Positions 31,695-45,119 of a DNA stretch of 64,000 bases are shown piece after piece. The stretch covers positions 24,538,315 through 24,602,314 of the forward strand of contig OZ038454.1 of the NCBI GenBank assembly GCA_964036195.1. The letters run 5' to 3'. The position numbers were made by a program, and so were the translations under genes. This DNA comes from Sphaerolaimus hirsutus. Lineage: Eukaryota > Nematoda > Chromadorea > Monhysterida > Sphaerolaimidae. The notes under the pieces were generated by a model. That model saw only the letters and a program-made list of their open reading frames with translations. It did no database searches and was not told where the DNA came from. Positions within the stretch are counted from its first letter, which is position 1, and each line of letters begins with the position of its first letter.

Positions 31695-32065
31695 AAATTA
31701 ATTACACGAGTGTGGATCATGCTACGGGTCTACAATTTTCTAAGGATAATATATGAATCAATACCTTAATCGTGTCCAATACTGAGTGTTATCAGCCACA
31801 ACTAGAGCGAATTGAAAAATTCAATTTTTATCATTTCACGTCATCATCATTTCACGTCAGTGTCAGGGAACAACTTGACATTTCACCGTGAAATGTCAAG
31901 TTGTTCCCTGACACTGTGACGTGAAATGATAAAAATTGAATTTTTCAATTCGCTCTAGTTGTGGCTGATAACACTCAGTATTGGACACGATTAAGGTATT
32001 GATTCATATATTATCCTTAGAAAATTGTAGACCCGTAGCATGATCCACACTCGTGTAATTAATTT
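31695..32065. repeat. Near-perfect 371-bp palindrome
   Basis: Arms of about 185 bp from AAATTAATTACACGAG to CTCGTGTAATTAATTT, centred near 31885 (CATTTCACCGTGAAATG). Only a few differences separate the arms, apart from a short TCATTTCACGTCA duplication. Confidence 0.9.
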
Positions 32066-32448
32066 CACGACGTAATTTCACGTCATCATTTCACGTCAAA
32101 TCGACGCTGAGCTCTAATTCCGGCCTTAGGCTCGATGTAAGTGTAAGGTGCCAATAGCGCAAGTGAAGAAGTGACTAGTTATGGAATGGCGCCATGGCGC
32201 TGGCGCCCATTAATGGCGCCAAAGGGCGCCAGCGCCATGGCGCCATTGGCGCTTGGCGCCCTTTTCTGTTGCGCCATCTGGAACCCGGCGCCATTATTTC
32301 GAACGGCGCCATGGCGCCTTTGGCGCTTCGCGCCATTTTCGCTGGCGCCAATTTGGCGCCCGGCGCCATTGTTTTGGATGGCGCCGGAAATGGCGCCAAG
32401 ATGCCGAAATGAACGGTTAATTTTTTCCATATTCAACTGCCTTATCTG

Positions 32449-33240
32449 TAGTGATGGAAAAGCGCCAGAAAAAATGGCGCTAGGCGCCAAGGGCGCCATG
32501 GCACCATTCGGAAAGTGGGCGCCAAGCGCCAAGGGCGCCACAGAAAAAGGGCGCCAGGCGCCAAGGGCGCCATGGCGCCATTCAGAAAGTGGGCGCCAGG
32601 CGCCAGGGGCCCCACGGAAAGAGGGCGCCAAGCGCCAAGGGCGCCATGGCGCCATTTGGAAAAAAGGGCGCCAGGCGCCAAGGGCGCCAGGATAAAAAAG
32701 TGCCTACAACACCATGCGTGTGCTAAAAATGTTTCTACAGCACCAGTGTACGCGCATTCACTTTTTAATTCGCGTTCTCCAGGATGTAATGAACAAAAAC
32801 AAGACTAGGAACAAAAAATTTTTTGAATAAAATCTACATGACGAATTCAAACGCAATGGAAATTGTCATTTGACAACAATCCATTCATTACAAATATACC
32901 TTTCCAAACAATGTTTCCTAATTGCAACGATTTAAATCCGTTTATTTATGATTTTGCAAGTTAGACGGTCCATCATTCTTGTCTTCTGATCCGTCAGACA
33001 GATCTGATGAACCGTTGGACGAAAGATTTCCACCCACTCACATCTCTCCGTCCATTTTTCTGGCGAATTTAGATCATCCACGGATGCGTTTTTCATTTTT
33101 TTTCGTTTACGCAGCACTCACCGTGAAACCCTGCTGGCGCCTTTTTGGCGCCCTTCTAAAGCAGGGCGCCAGGCGCCACGGAAAAAGGGCGCCAAGCGCC
33201 AAGGGCGCCATGGCGCCTTTCAGAATGTGGGCGCCAGGAA
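32449..33240. mobile_element. hAT-like GGCGCC MITE (truncated)
   Basis: Starts TAGTGATGGAAAAGCGCC like the 27.6 kb copy and follows it through the middle part. It ends inside the right arm without a terminal repeat. A shorter relative (32166-about 32410) lies directly to its left. Confidence 0.7.
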
Positions 33241-33486
33241 CCTATTTTTTTAGCTATTTTTAGCCTGGTTTATTTATATTTACAGCGATTCCGAACCTTT
33301 GGCCGGCTGCCAAGTACATACCCGTATCTTCAATTTTTTCTTTTTCGTTTTCAGGAGCAACCTGGCGCCAGACACGCCCGTCGCGCCAGGCACCTGACAG
33401 CTGCCGCCCGGCACGCAATTGAATCTCGGTCTGCCTGGCAGTCGGGCGGCGGCTGTCAGGTGCCTGGCGCGAGGGCAGGTCAGGAG

Positions 33487-34147
33487 TAGGGTGTCAAAAA
33501 AATTTTTCTACGGAAAACGGAAACGGAAACGGAAAAAAATTTTCAGCGGCCGGAAAACGGTACGGAAAACGGAAAAAAATTTGCACTTGGCGGAAAACGG
33601 AAACGGAAACGGAAAAATGTTTTCAGCGGCCGGAAAACGGAAAAAGAGGCCGGAAAAACGGAAACGGAAAAATCAAATTAGCACGGAAATGGAAAAACTT
33701 GCTGAAATTTCGCTGGAAAATGGATAAAATTTGCTGAAATTTTGCTGGAAGTGGAAAAAATTTGCAGTAATTTTGCTGGAAAAAGAAAATTTTTCACGTC
33801 ATTGACAATCTGCATGAATTTTTACCAGTTTGGCTGATCAGAAAACAGAAAGTTGGGCCAGAAAAAGGTAAAATGAGGCGGAAAAATGGAAAATTGAGGC
33901 GGAAAATGGAAAAAGGCAGAAAAACTGGAAATTGAGGTGGAAAACGGAAAAAAAGGCGGAAAAACTGAAAATTTAGCCGGAAAACGGAAAATGAGCCGGA
34001 AAAACGGAAATGGAAAAAACGGTTGCCGGAAAACGGAACGGAAAACGGAAAAAAAATTTCAGCAGCCGGAAAACGGAACGGAAAATGGAAAAAATTTGCC
34101 TGCGGAAAACGGAAACGGAAAACGGAAAACGGAAATTTGACACCCTA
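33487..34147. mobile_element. hAT-like MITE with GGAAAACGG repeats
   Basis: TIR TAGGGTGTCAAA/TTTGACACCCTA with an exact 8-bp duplication GTCAGGAG (33479-33486 and 34148-34155). The interior is almost wholly GGAAAACGGAAACGG-type repeats. Related partial copies lie at about 23570-23660 and 63690-64000. Confidence 0.85.
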
Positions 34148-34559
34148 GTCAGGAGGGATTTTACTCCCGAAAATAAAAATAAAAAGTGGAGATACGTCTT
34201 TTGAAAACTTGGCAGCTGGCCAAAAATTTCGAAAACGCCATAAATAAATAAAAAATAGGTATATAACGTGATAAAGAAGAGAATAGCGATTATGAAGGTC
34301 ACTGTTTTAAAAATGGAGCGAATTTGAGCAAAAAAGGGGCAGGCGGGCGGGCAAGGGCGTGCCTGTCCAATTAAATCTCGAATTGCCAGACACGCCCGTC
34401 ATGTCCTCCCTCTCAGGGATAATCTGCCCAATTAAATCTGGGGCCTGGTGGTATTTTGTGGGGATTGGTCCAAGGAAACATGGTAGTTGCCTTAGGAAGG
34501 AGTGGGACCGTATTTACTAAAGGTAAATATATGTTTGTATACGCCAGTAGTTACTTTAC

Positions 34560-34765
34560 ACCCTGCACGCGTGGTTCCCGCTGGAAGCGTGCCAACGATT
34601 TTGTTCTGCATGCGATTTTCATAAAAAGTTGCATAAGTAATCGTTGTTATAATGCTAAACGTTAACTAATTTACAACAATGATTTTTTTCACCTTTTATA
34701 CAAAAATCGCATGGTTTATCATCATTGGCACGCTTCCAACTTGAGACATAAATGAGTGCGAGGGC
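34560..34765. mobile_element. MITE with CACGCGTGGTTCCCGCTGGAAGC end
   Basis: Inverted arms with GGAAGCGTGCCAACGAT on the left and ATTGGCACGCTTCCAAC on the right. Copies lie at 45605-45815 (same orientation) and 41665-41875 (inverted), and a fragment at 44240-44430. Confidence 0.7.
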
Positions 34766-35195
34766 AGAGTATCATGTCTACCGAGTATACCATATTTGCT
34801 TAGAAAATTCCCCTCGGGAATTGGTTTTCGTCGGACCTTTTTTTATACGGGGAACTATTCAAACGGGAGGAATTATTTGAGCAACAACAGACACTTATGC
34901 ATCTCTGTTATTGTTGAATTATTCCACGTTTGACTACCTATATGAGTATGTTACAAGTAGTGATGTAAAAAGCGCCAGTGTTTCGGCGCCAAGCGCCAAA
35001 AGCGCCATGGCGCTTTTCCCATTGCGGCGCCAAGCGCCAATGGCGCCAAACGATTTTAGCGCCGAGCGCCAAAAGCGCCATGGCGCTTTTCCAGACCTTA
35101 GCGCCAAGCGCCAATGGCGCCAGAGGACAATGGCGCCAAGCGCCAATAGCGCCAGCGCCAAAAATTTCTTGGCCGATTTTTAATTAGCTCATAAC

Positions 35196-36383
35196 TAACG
35201 ATGGCAAAAAAAGATTCGAAAATTCGAAAACATTTTCGAATTTTCGAATTTTTTCGGAATTTTCGAATTTTCATTTCGCCCCTAGAAAAAACACTTAAAA
35301 ATCGATTTATTTTTCAAAAAATTCGAAAATTCGAAAATTCAAAAATTCGAAAATAGTTTTCGAATTTTTTAAGGAATTCAAGGCAACAAAACACACTGTT
35401 AAGTTCAACGTGCTAAATAAATCAACAATTGATACGCGGCGCGTATGGAAAAGTGAAACGTAACAAAAAACGTTGAAATGTCTCCATGGCAGAAGAGGCG
35501 GACTTCGACACATCCGTTTTTTATACTGTATTTACTCGAAATATCCCCCCCCCTCGAAATACCCACCTCAAAATTTACACTATTAATTTAAAACCCCCCC
35601 ACGAAATACCACCCCCCCCCCCAATTTGGTGTATAGAGAACGTAATGCAGTTTGTGATCTGGGAAACACAGAACACACGTTAAAAACAATGACTGTGTTG
35701 TGTAGAACAGGGTTTGTACCATCTACGTACTTATATAAGTATATAGAGTCTTATAAAAGGCAGTTTTTGTTGCATTTTTTGACATCTGTGTTACCTACAA
35801 ACAACAATTTAGTACTGGGATTTTGAAAAATTTCTGGCAAAATAATACACCCCCCTCGAAATACCCACCCTCGTTTACACCCCCCCCCCAAGTTTCCACT
35901 CTGAAAAAATAATAGGGTATTTAAAGCCAATTTTGTATTTTATGTTGATATTTTATTTGACACCAATTTTTAAATTGTTGTTTTTATTGCCTTCGCTCTG
36001 TTGGTGAATTAAATGTATCAATGTGTTAATTAAATGAAGAAGCAGCACACTGGTTTGCATAACTCATTCCACCATTTTTTATGCTAATTTATGGTTAAAA
36101 TAAGGTCATAACAACTGAGCAGAACATGAAGACAGTCCAAATTCTGTGTTTAAAGCTTAAGATTCAATATTTTTCCAAAAAGATTCAAAAATTATTTGAA
36201 AAAATTCGAAAACTAGCCAAAAAAATTCGAAAATTGCCAAAAAAGATTCGAAAATTCGAAATTCGAAAATTAAATTCAAAATTCAAAAATTATTTTTAGG
36301 AAAAATTCGAAAATTCGAAAATTCATTTCAGAAAAAACACTTAAAAATTTAAATACTTTTTTTTCGACTGTTTGCCATCGTTA
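35196..36383. mobile_element. hAT-like MITE, TTCGAAAA family
   Basis: TIR TAACGATGGCAAA/TTTGCCATCGTTA with an exact 8-bp duplication CTCATAAC (35188-35195 and 36384-36391). The arms consist of TTCGAAAATTCG repeats. A poly-C ACCGTATT-type MITE is nested at about 35525-35930. Confidence 0.85.
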
Positions 36384-36830
36384 CTCATAACGTACATCAA
36401 TATCTGAAGTTACATGGTACGTTGTATTTATATGGATCGAACTGGACGCTAAATACACAAAGCTGTTCCCCTACTTAATGAATGAAGCTGCGTGAAAATT
36501 TGTGCAAAAAAATTACTCGCAGTGAATCCAAGTACCGTAGTACCCTATATCCTCAAATAAGACCCCAGAGAAGTTTTTATTTTGTCCGAAGTTTTGGAGG
36601 GGGTATTCAAGGGGGTGTTATTCTAGGGGGAGTTATTTTTTCCTTCGAACGTGCACTTTATTCATTGTATTCATAAACTCATGTAATCCAGGTATTTGAT
36701 AGTTCAACAAAAACAAAAACAAGGTATCCATTCAAAAATTTGACTTCATTGGCATTCAATTTACACGTTGTGGATATAGGTACATATCAAATACCCAGAT
36801 AGGAGTTATTCAAGGGGGGTACTTTTCCTC

Positions 36831-38055
36831 ACCTGGTGCCGGTTCCGCAAGTGGACAAGTTAAGAGTTAAAAGTTAAGAGTTGAGTAAAATGACAAATGG
36901 CGAGTTAAGAGTAAAGTTAAAGTTTAAGAGAAAAGTTAAAGTTTAAGAGAAAAGTTAAAATTAAAGAGTTGAGTTAAAAGTTGAGTTAAATGTTAAGAGT
37001 TGAGTTAAAGGTTGAGTTAAATGTTAAGAGTTGAGTTAAAGGTTAAAAGTTGAGTAAAGAGTTAAGAGTTGAGTTAAGGTTGAGAGTTAAGAGACAAGTG
37101 GAAAATGATGGTAAAAAAATATAAATAAAAAAAATGTGAAATTGGTATTGATACGGCTGTTCGCTGGCATAGTGCCAATGTTGTATGCACATCATTTGAA
37201 AATAATGTATCCAAAAAAATTATCGCTAAAAACAGAAAAAATTGCGGAACATTGTTTCAAATCTAACGCTCTCAAGATCCAAATTCATTTTTCAAATTTT
37301 TTTATTATTTTTAATTACATTGTTCCCCCATTTGTCTTTTAGATCAACTTTTAACTCACCTTTTAACCTTTAACTCAACTCTTAACTCAACTCTTAACTC
37401 AACTCTTAACTCAACTCTTAACTCAACTCTTAACTCAACTCTTAACTCAACTCTTAACTCAACTCTTAACTCAACTCTTAACTCAACTCTTAACTCAACT
37501 CTTAACTCAACTCTTAACTCAACTCTTAACTCAACTCTTAACTCAACTCTTAACTCAACTCTTAACTCAACTCTTAACTCAACTCTTAACTCAACTCTTA
37601 ACTCAACTCTTAACTCAACTCTTAACTCAACTCTTAACTCAACTCTTAACTCAACTCTTAACTCAACTCTTAACTCAACTCTTAACTCAACTCTTAACTC
37701 AACTCTTAACTAAACTCTTAACTCAACTCTTAACTCAACTCTTAACTCAACTCTTAACTCAACTCTTAACTCAACTCTTAACTCAACTCTTAACTCAACT
37801 CTTAACTCAACTCTTAACTCAACTCTTAACTCAACTTTTAACCTTTAACTCAACTCTTAACATTTAACTCAACCTTTTATACAATTCTTAACATTTAACT
37901 CAACTTTTAACTCAACTCTTAAATTTTAACGTTTCTCTTAAACTTTAACTTTTCTTTTAAACTTTAACTTTACTCTTAACTCGCCATTTGTCATTTTACT
38001 CAACTCTTAACTTTTAACTCTTAACTTGTCCACTTGCGGAACTGGCCCCTGGCCA
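36831..38055. mobile_element. MITE-A-like fold-back element carrying a 12-bp satellite
   Basis: Termini GTGCCGGTTCCGCAAGTGG and its near complement CCACTTGCGGAACTGG, with CCTG at both borders, so it shares target and end pattern with MITE-A. The left arm (about 36850-37100) and right arm (about 37350-38040) are complementary arrays of GAGTTAAGAGTT units. It is inserted in an ACCGTATT-type MITE whose halves lie on either side. Confidence 0.7.
37372..37850. repeat. 12-bp tandem satellite (CTTAACTCAACT)n
   Basis: About 40 near-identical copies of a 12-bp unit in the right arm of the 36.8-38.0 kb fold-back element. Only a few copies deviate, which points to recent expansion. The complementary left arm is shorter and more diverged. 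Confidence 0.9.
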
Positions 38056-38454
38056 ACAGGGGAGGTATTCAGGGGGTTGATTCAAGGGATCATATTTAAG
38101 GACATACGGTAAATAAAAAAGTAATGTGATTAAGCACGTTTTTTACTCAGATCTGATAAGCATCCTAAAATGAATGTCATAAAAATAAATGTGATATTTA
38201 TGATGGATAGGTACGTAGATTGTAAAGTGTACATTCAGCATGCTGTATAGGTAGTTTTACTCTGAATGCGGAAAGTTTCAGTAGGTGACTATTTTCAAGC
38301 AAGTGAAATTTTGCTATTTATACACCAATCAATGAAATTTGTCTGTGCGTACCATAATTGTTAGGTGATGGAAAAATTGGAATGAACAAAAACAACAATC
38401 ATTTCATTTTTTGATGGCATATTTGATGCCACCTATCGAAAACATAGACAGACG

Positions 38455-39065
38455 GTATAGCGCTTTTTTGGCGCTTTATAAAGTGTGAGCGCCAAGCGCC
38501 AATGGCGCCACAGCTTTATAGCGCCAAGCGCCAAAAGCGCCATGGCGCTTTTGGAGGTCGTGGCGCCAAGCGCCAATGGCGCCACGGCAAAAAAGCGCCA
38601 AGCGCCAAAAGCGCCATGGCGCTTTTTGGTTTGGCGCTAGCGCCAGGCGCCAGCGCCATGGCGCTTTTACATCACTAGTTACAAGCAATTTCGTAAAAGT
38701 TCTGGTGAAATTATAGACACCACCCTTGCATAAACCTCCTCAGAATTTGCTGTCAAAAGACCTTTGGGCGTATTTCCAGGAAATATGGCACATAATATTC
38801 ATGATAAGAGTACTTTTGTGGCCTGAGTCACCATCAGAAAAATGGTATGGCACATACTCGTCTATAAATGCTTCCATGATGATATATACGTTGAAACAGT
38901 GCATTTTATCGTTGGCACCATTTTGGCGCCTGGCGCCATTGTTTCTGGCGCCCTTTGGCGCCCGGCGCCAATTTTTTAGATGGCGCCGTGGCGCCTGTGG
39001 CGCCTGGCGCCATTTTCTCTGGCGCCCTTTGGCGCCATTTTTCCTGGCGCTTTTCCATCACTAGA
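38455..39065. mobile_element. Two GGCGCC hAT-like MITEs
   Basis: 38455-38680 ends GGCGCTTTTACATCACTAG; 38925-39063 ends GGCGCTTTTCCATCACTAG. The left ends are degraded in both. Confidence 0.6.
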
Positions 39066-39069
39066 AGTG

Positions 39070-40080
39070 ACAAAAGAAGTGGATTGTGATCAACAAATGT
39101 TTTGAATGGTTAGTTTTAAGTGATCGAGAAGCGCCAGGAAAAAAAACGCCAGCAAAAACTTACTTATCACTTGACTGACCACTGTTATGTGTTTGGATAC
39201 ACATATTTATTTCTGGAGTGGCTTGGATTAGTGGTAACTAAATTATAAAAGTAAAAGCCAAGTAATTATGGCCCCAATTTATATTATTGCAGCTTTTATT
39301 GTGGTAATCAATTAGTTTAGGCAACAGTCAACGAGCAGGAAATATACAAATTGATTAGAACTGGTCGAAATTTGTATTCCTGTTGGCTCAAGAAAACTGG
39401 CCAAATATTTCCACCAAAATCACAAGTGAAGTCTGTCCGAAAATGGGGGCAGAAAACGAAAATCAAATGATTCATACCTATTCAAATCAGGTGAAATCTA
39501 CATAAAGGAAATGCTCTAAATACAAAGACATTCCTGACGCCAGATAGCAAAATATGAATTTACCTACATGGCTGGAAAAGTAATTATTAGGCAGTGGTGG
39601 GGAATCAATAAAACGTGTTACATACACAACACCACTTACTTAGTTATCACTTAGGTATCATCACTTTTTTTCATTCGCCTAGCCCACTCCTACTCGCACA
39701 TGTGTCCAATGACGACACATGGGGCATTTTAATTAGGGATAAAATGCGGCCAAAAGCTGTTATTGGATTACGCGCAATTAGATTTATGACGTTGACAATT
39801 CGGAAATCTTTTGTTTGTCGATTTTTTTTGCGGAAATAACGTCATTACAGGAACATGTCACATGATTACTGAAAAAAACATCATAATGGCACAAAGTTGT
39901 CCTTGTCAGTTGTCAGTTCATGTTGAACGTGATTGGGTTGGCTGAGTAGGGGCGATCTTACTAGGTATTTTTAGAATATATTTAGTGAATAGATAGCATG
40001 ACGCATGTTTCATAGAGAGCATATCCTATCCATACTTTGATAAAAAAGCGAAAAGTAATAAATGATGATAAATTGTGTAA
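39070..40080. other. Non-coding stretch, no recognised feature
   Basis: Mixed AT-rich sequence between MITEs. ORFs are short and without motifs. Confidence 0.5.
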
Positions 40081-40081
40081 G

Positions 40082-41256
40082 TACCGTATTACCTCGAAAT
40101 ACCTCCATGGGGCTTTATTATTTCGCCGGCAAAATTGGAGGCGGAGGGGGTTAATTCGAGGGGGGTTATTCGAGGGTTTTTTTATTATTTTGTCAGAAAT
40201 TTTCGTAAGGATCGTAGTAAATACCGTATTTCCTCGAAATACCCCCGGGGGGTTTATTTTTTCAGAGTGAGAATTTTGAGGGGGGGTTAAACGAGGGGGG
40301 GGGGGTATTTCGAGGGGGGGGGGTTATTATTTCGCCAGAAATTTTTTGAAATCCCAGTACTAAAATGTCGTCTGAAACGTACGCAGACGTCGAAAAATGC
40401 AACAAAAATCGCCATTTATAAGACTCTAAAGACATTTATAAGTGTGTAGACGTACAAACACTGTTCTCACATAACAGAGTCATCGTTTTTAACGTGTGTT
40501 CTGCATTGCCGGGATGACAAACCGCAGCCTTTGTCATTTACGTTCTCTATACACTAAATTTGGGGGGGGTATTTCGAGGGGGGGTTTATAAGTTCATAGT
40601 GTCCATTTTGAGGGGGGGGGGGTATTTCGAGGGGGGGGGTATTTCGAGGGGGGGGGGTATTTCGAGGAAATACGGTAGTACGCATTCGCGTACCCATAAC
40701 AGGATATACCGTATTTGCTTGAATAATCCCCCTGGGGGATTATTATTTCGTCAGACTATTTTGAGGGGGGAACTAATCGAGGGGGGGAATTTTTCGAGGG
40801 GGGGGAATTATTATTTCGTCAACATTTTCAACCATGTTTCTATCAACTCATTTGATGAAATCTGCTTTATTCACACAAAAACGTGCCATTTTTGTTTAAA
40901 TTGGGCACAATAAATTGAGCAAATTCTTTAAGGGGGGGATTATTCGAGGGGGGGAATTATTATTTCCTCACTCGTCTTACAGGGGGGGATTATTCGAGGG
41001 GGGGGAATTATTCAAGGGGGGTACTATTCTAGCAAATACGGTATTTGGACATAAAAATGTAGATAGCTACACAAACTAGTCTATGTGTAGCTGCAATGCA
41101 AATTAGCAGTAATAAATACATCATGCACATTGCGTACACGGTGTACCGGGGGGGGGGGGGTATTTCACAGGGGGGGGATTATTTCCCCAGCCCATTTTGA
41201 GGGGGGGTCAATTCGAGGGGGGTTAATTGAAGGGGGATATTTCGAGGTAATAAGGA
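40082..41256. mobile_element. Cluster of nested ACCGTATT MITEs
   Basis: An outer copy (40082-about 41256) of the GTACATGATG subfamily is split by two further copies, 40222-40676 and 40707-41042, each with its own TIRs. Confidence 0.7.
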
Positions 41257-42960
41257 ATTTACCAAATTTACCGAAAGTATGGTATCCAAGTAGTGTGATG
41301 AGAAAACAACTGAAAATTTGGTTCTTTATTTTGTTTTGATGTATTAAACGGTGACTATAAACCGTGTTTCTGATTTAGGCTAAAATTCCAGATTTTTACC
41401 TGAGAGATAAATATAAATGTTGTGTACTAATGTTTTGCATTCCTCTCAATGTTATTTTATGACAATCCAATGGCAAGATAAATGACCATATACAGTGACT
41501 CTTCCCGGCCGCTGCTGCGATTCTGCGGTTACGGATCCACCGTGCAGTTCCGGAGAAGCGGGTTCGATTCTCGATAGCGACAGTGCAAATTTTGCACTTT
41601 TTTCACAGTTTCGAATGAATGAACTATACTCAACGGACATGATACTCTGCCATCGCACTAATTAATGTCTCACGTTGGAAGCGTGCCAATAATGATAAAG
41701 CGTGCGAATTTTGTATAAAAGATGAAAAAACACTCTTTGTCAACAAGTTTATAACGTGTGTATATCGTTATAACAGAGATGACTGTTTTCAACTTTTTTA
41801 TGAAAATCGCATAATGAAAAAATCGCTGGCACGCTTCCAGCGCGAACCACGCGTGCAGGGTGTAAAGTGACTTGAGTATAGGAATTAAGCCGCATCAACT
41901 GTAAAATACACACAGTGAACTATAAAACTATTTACCTATGACTAGCCAATGAGCCAATAAACGTTGCCCTACACTTTCCACCATCATAGTGTAGTATTAT
42001 TGTAGTAATTCAATCAAATACTACAATAGGAAAAGCCTGCCACATTTGAGCCGCTTGAAGCGCGACTATTTACGCACTCGGTTCAAATTGGATATCAAAT
42101 CATGTCATCAGGTGCCAGCCAGTCCAAGCAGAGTTGCAGAGTTGTTATAAGTACTGGAGTTTTTCAATAGTACGCATATAGGTAGCTAGGTACTTTGATT
42201 CTTACTCATGCTCATAAAATACCTGGGTAAAACAGTTTTTTATACCCAGCACCTGGGTCAATCGAGTATTTTTGCGTGTATTTTATGGGATGAAAGTTAT
42301 GAAAGTTGGTAGAACATTAGGTTAAACCAAAGAATTAATATTCTCACTGCAAACCATGCAAAACAGTTGTCACATAGGTAGTTGGAGTGCATTCATGTGT
42401 CATCTCCTATGCCTGAATTCTAAGACAGACATATATGTGAAGATATTAATATATGAGTGCAGGCATAGACAGTCAATTTTTGTGTGCATCCATGCTAAAA
42501 TACTCTGACGTACCCAGTGCCAGTACTTATGTATGCGTGCAGATGGGTACTGGTTCAATTAAAGTATTGTACCCGAGTACTTACTCAGTACGCAGTTTTA
42601 CATTATTTTCAGTTTTACAGTATAATAAACGTAAATAATAGGTACTCAACTCTGCACGGTAGCGTGTTATTACATCCGTATTAGCGTATCATTATTTGTT
42701 TTCATAGCTTAGGTGGAATGAGAGTTAATGGGCGTTGAAATTAGCGGGAGCACACAATGTGTGTCCGTCTACCTAACCATATATGCTTCATTAAGTCCCC
42801 TGGGACCTTGCACTTGCACCCTGGATAATGTCATATTGCGACGATTTGGGAAAAATTTATCACATGACATGTATTTAGGTAAGATGTAAAGTGCCCGATA
42901 AAATTTTTTCAGCGGTTATGTATTCTTTTCATCAAATTTTATAGTCATTATCATTTCATA
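41257..42960. other. Intergenic stretch with a MITE and a B-box-like motif
   Basis: Contains the inverted GGAAGCGTGCC MITE (41665-41875). At about 41553 there is a B-box-like GGTTCGATTCTC with no A box or acceptor stem. No coding signal. Confidence 0.45.
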
Positions 42961-42964
42961 TTAA

Positions 42965-44818
42965 ACACCTTCCCGGTCAAGTAAGCCACCAATTTTTTTA
43001 TTTCACTTCGGAAGCTATATCTCGAGCTGAAACTTTGTGAATATATAGTTGTAACATCTCTCTACTCTGCAACAATGAGGGGAGGCATGGCGACTCACTA
43101 CAGGGTGGGTCGCCCTATATGCATTTATTGGAATGAAGTTTATGAATAAATGAATAATAAATTTATTTGGGTGGAATGAAAAAGTGAAAATTCTGTAAAA
43201 TTTTGTTCCTGCAATGACATCATTATGACATGATAGAATTAACCCCAAATAAATTTGATTATGTCGCCATTTTGGAGGTCATATTGTTTACATAACTTTT
43301 AACCTTGGACCCTTTTCTACTGCACTTTGTAAACCAACTTTTAAAGTGTGGAACAAAAAATTGGTTTAAAGTGAAATTTTTAGTCTGCCATTTATGGTGG
43401 GGGTGGCTAAACAAAGGAAAAAAATTTAATTGGCAGAACTAGGGTTAAAACTTGATTAAGTTTTTATAGAAGGTATGTTCTCAAAACAAATGTTTAATTC
43501 GTTTAGGATGTAAACTTGCTTCGGACAATTGAGTCGTTTAAAAAAAAAACTTTATACAAAGTGGCACAAACTGTAGTGAGTCGTCGGGGTCTGCCCTACT
43601 GGAGTATAGTAGGGGTGGGTGTTGCCAAGAAACCCCCAAAATTTTAGCTTTCTACCACCCCCGCAACTGGAGATACAGCCCCTTTAGTGTAGCTAATCAA
43701 GTGGGTGGTGTATTTGTTTGGGACACTGAAATCCTGGCAAAAAATTGTTGCATATAGGGCGACCCACCCTGTAGTGAGTCGCCATGCCTCCCCCCATCGA
43801 TGCACAGTAGAGGGATGTTACAAGTATATATTGACAAAGTTTCAGCTCTATAACCCCACCATAGCCCGAGATATACACTCCTGGAAAAATGTCTTTGTCC
43901 TCGTGATCAGGAACAAAATCAATCAATGTCTCCCCTGCTAACATGCGACCTGTGTTAGGATATACGTGGTATGAATTCTTGTAGGGTAAGGTGCCTTTAT
44001 GCCACATGTCGATTTTTAGCTTTCTGGGTGCGTTGCTGCTCGTTTGACAGCCATCCAAAGTCAAATTTCAGGTCTTTGTCCCAGTTGTGATAACGGTGAA
44101 ACATAGAATAAAAACATGTTAAAACGGTGGAACAAACCAAAAAAACACACGTTAAAACGATGAATAAGATCTGCACGGCTAAAACATCTATCACTTTGTG
44201 AATTTATGTTCAAAATGGTATATGTGGTGGAATTGACACTTTGCACTCGCACTGATTTAGGCCTCACGTTAGAAGCATGCCAATGATCATTAAAGCACTC
44301 GATTTTTGCAAAAAGATAAAAAAATTCATTTTGCAAATATGGTTAGCATGGTTCTTCAAAGTTTTATGTAAATCGAATGTGTTAAATATTATTGGCATGT
44401 TTCCAGTATCTCACGCGCATCATGTTCACAATCGTCTGCCGTCGGTTGGCAGACAAATATCGAGCCGGTATGGCGCTTATTTTTGAGTTAATGAACAAAA
44501 CGAAATATTGGCACCGTGCCAGCTCATGGCTGCGCGTATTTATCGAAATGTGAAAAAGCAACAAAAAATCGCAGCAGGCGCTCCCGTTCAAGGTTCACGA
44601 AATAATGAGTATATACGCAGGATGGAGGCCATATTTCTACTGTGGGGGGTTGACATAATGACCCCCACTATGTATGAGTTGCACCCTTCTGTGACACATA
44701 TTTAATGTTTGGTTCGCCATTGAACCAAAAAAAATCAGAGGGACAAAGACATTGTTCCAGGAGTGTAGCTTCCGAAGTGAAATAAAAAAATTGGTGGCTT
44801 ACTTGACCGGGAAGGTGT
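42965..44818. mobile_element. 1.85-kb inverted-repeat element
   Basis: Ends ACACCTTCCCGGTCAAGTAA (42965) and its complement TTACTTGACCGGGAAGGTGT (near 44800-44818), extending through the GAAGCTA motif. A second inverted pair lies inside: GGGTGGGTCGCCCTATATGC near 43105 and its complement near 43752. No coding region is recognised. A TTGGAAGCGTGCC-type MITE fragment (44240-44430) interrupts it. Confidence 0.65.
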
Positions 44819-45119
44819 TTATAAAATTCCACGGTAAACTTTATTGACAAATGGATCAACAACAAAATGACACTGTAAGTTATTGGTCTGGCGAAGTTAT
44901 TGTGTGAATGGCACAAATTTCGCACAAATCGTTACAGTATTTCACTGAATAAAGTTATGTGATGAGTTCTGTATCTGTGCCAGTTATTTAGATGATCGAT
45001 TACTCCTGTCATTTTGCATCCTAATTCAACATGCCCCGTCGATGTAAATAAAGAAGTTATTCGAGCAGAGGGTAAACATTCCGCTAAACTTTTGTAAGCT
45101 GTATTTACATTATCAAGAG

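Noticed and set aside
33419-34302. Lys/Asn/Gly-rich and Phe-rich ORFs
   Set aside because: Low-complexity translation of GGAAAACGG repeats in a MITE.
37340-37850. Telomere-like or CRISPR-like array
   Set aside because: The 12-bp units are head to tail without spacers; it is a simple satellite within a fold-back element.
41552-41580. Possible tRNA on the plus strand
   Set aside because: A B-box-like GGTTCGATTC is present, but no A box and no complementary acceptor stem could be placed.
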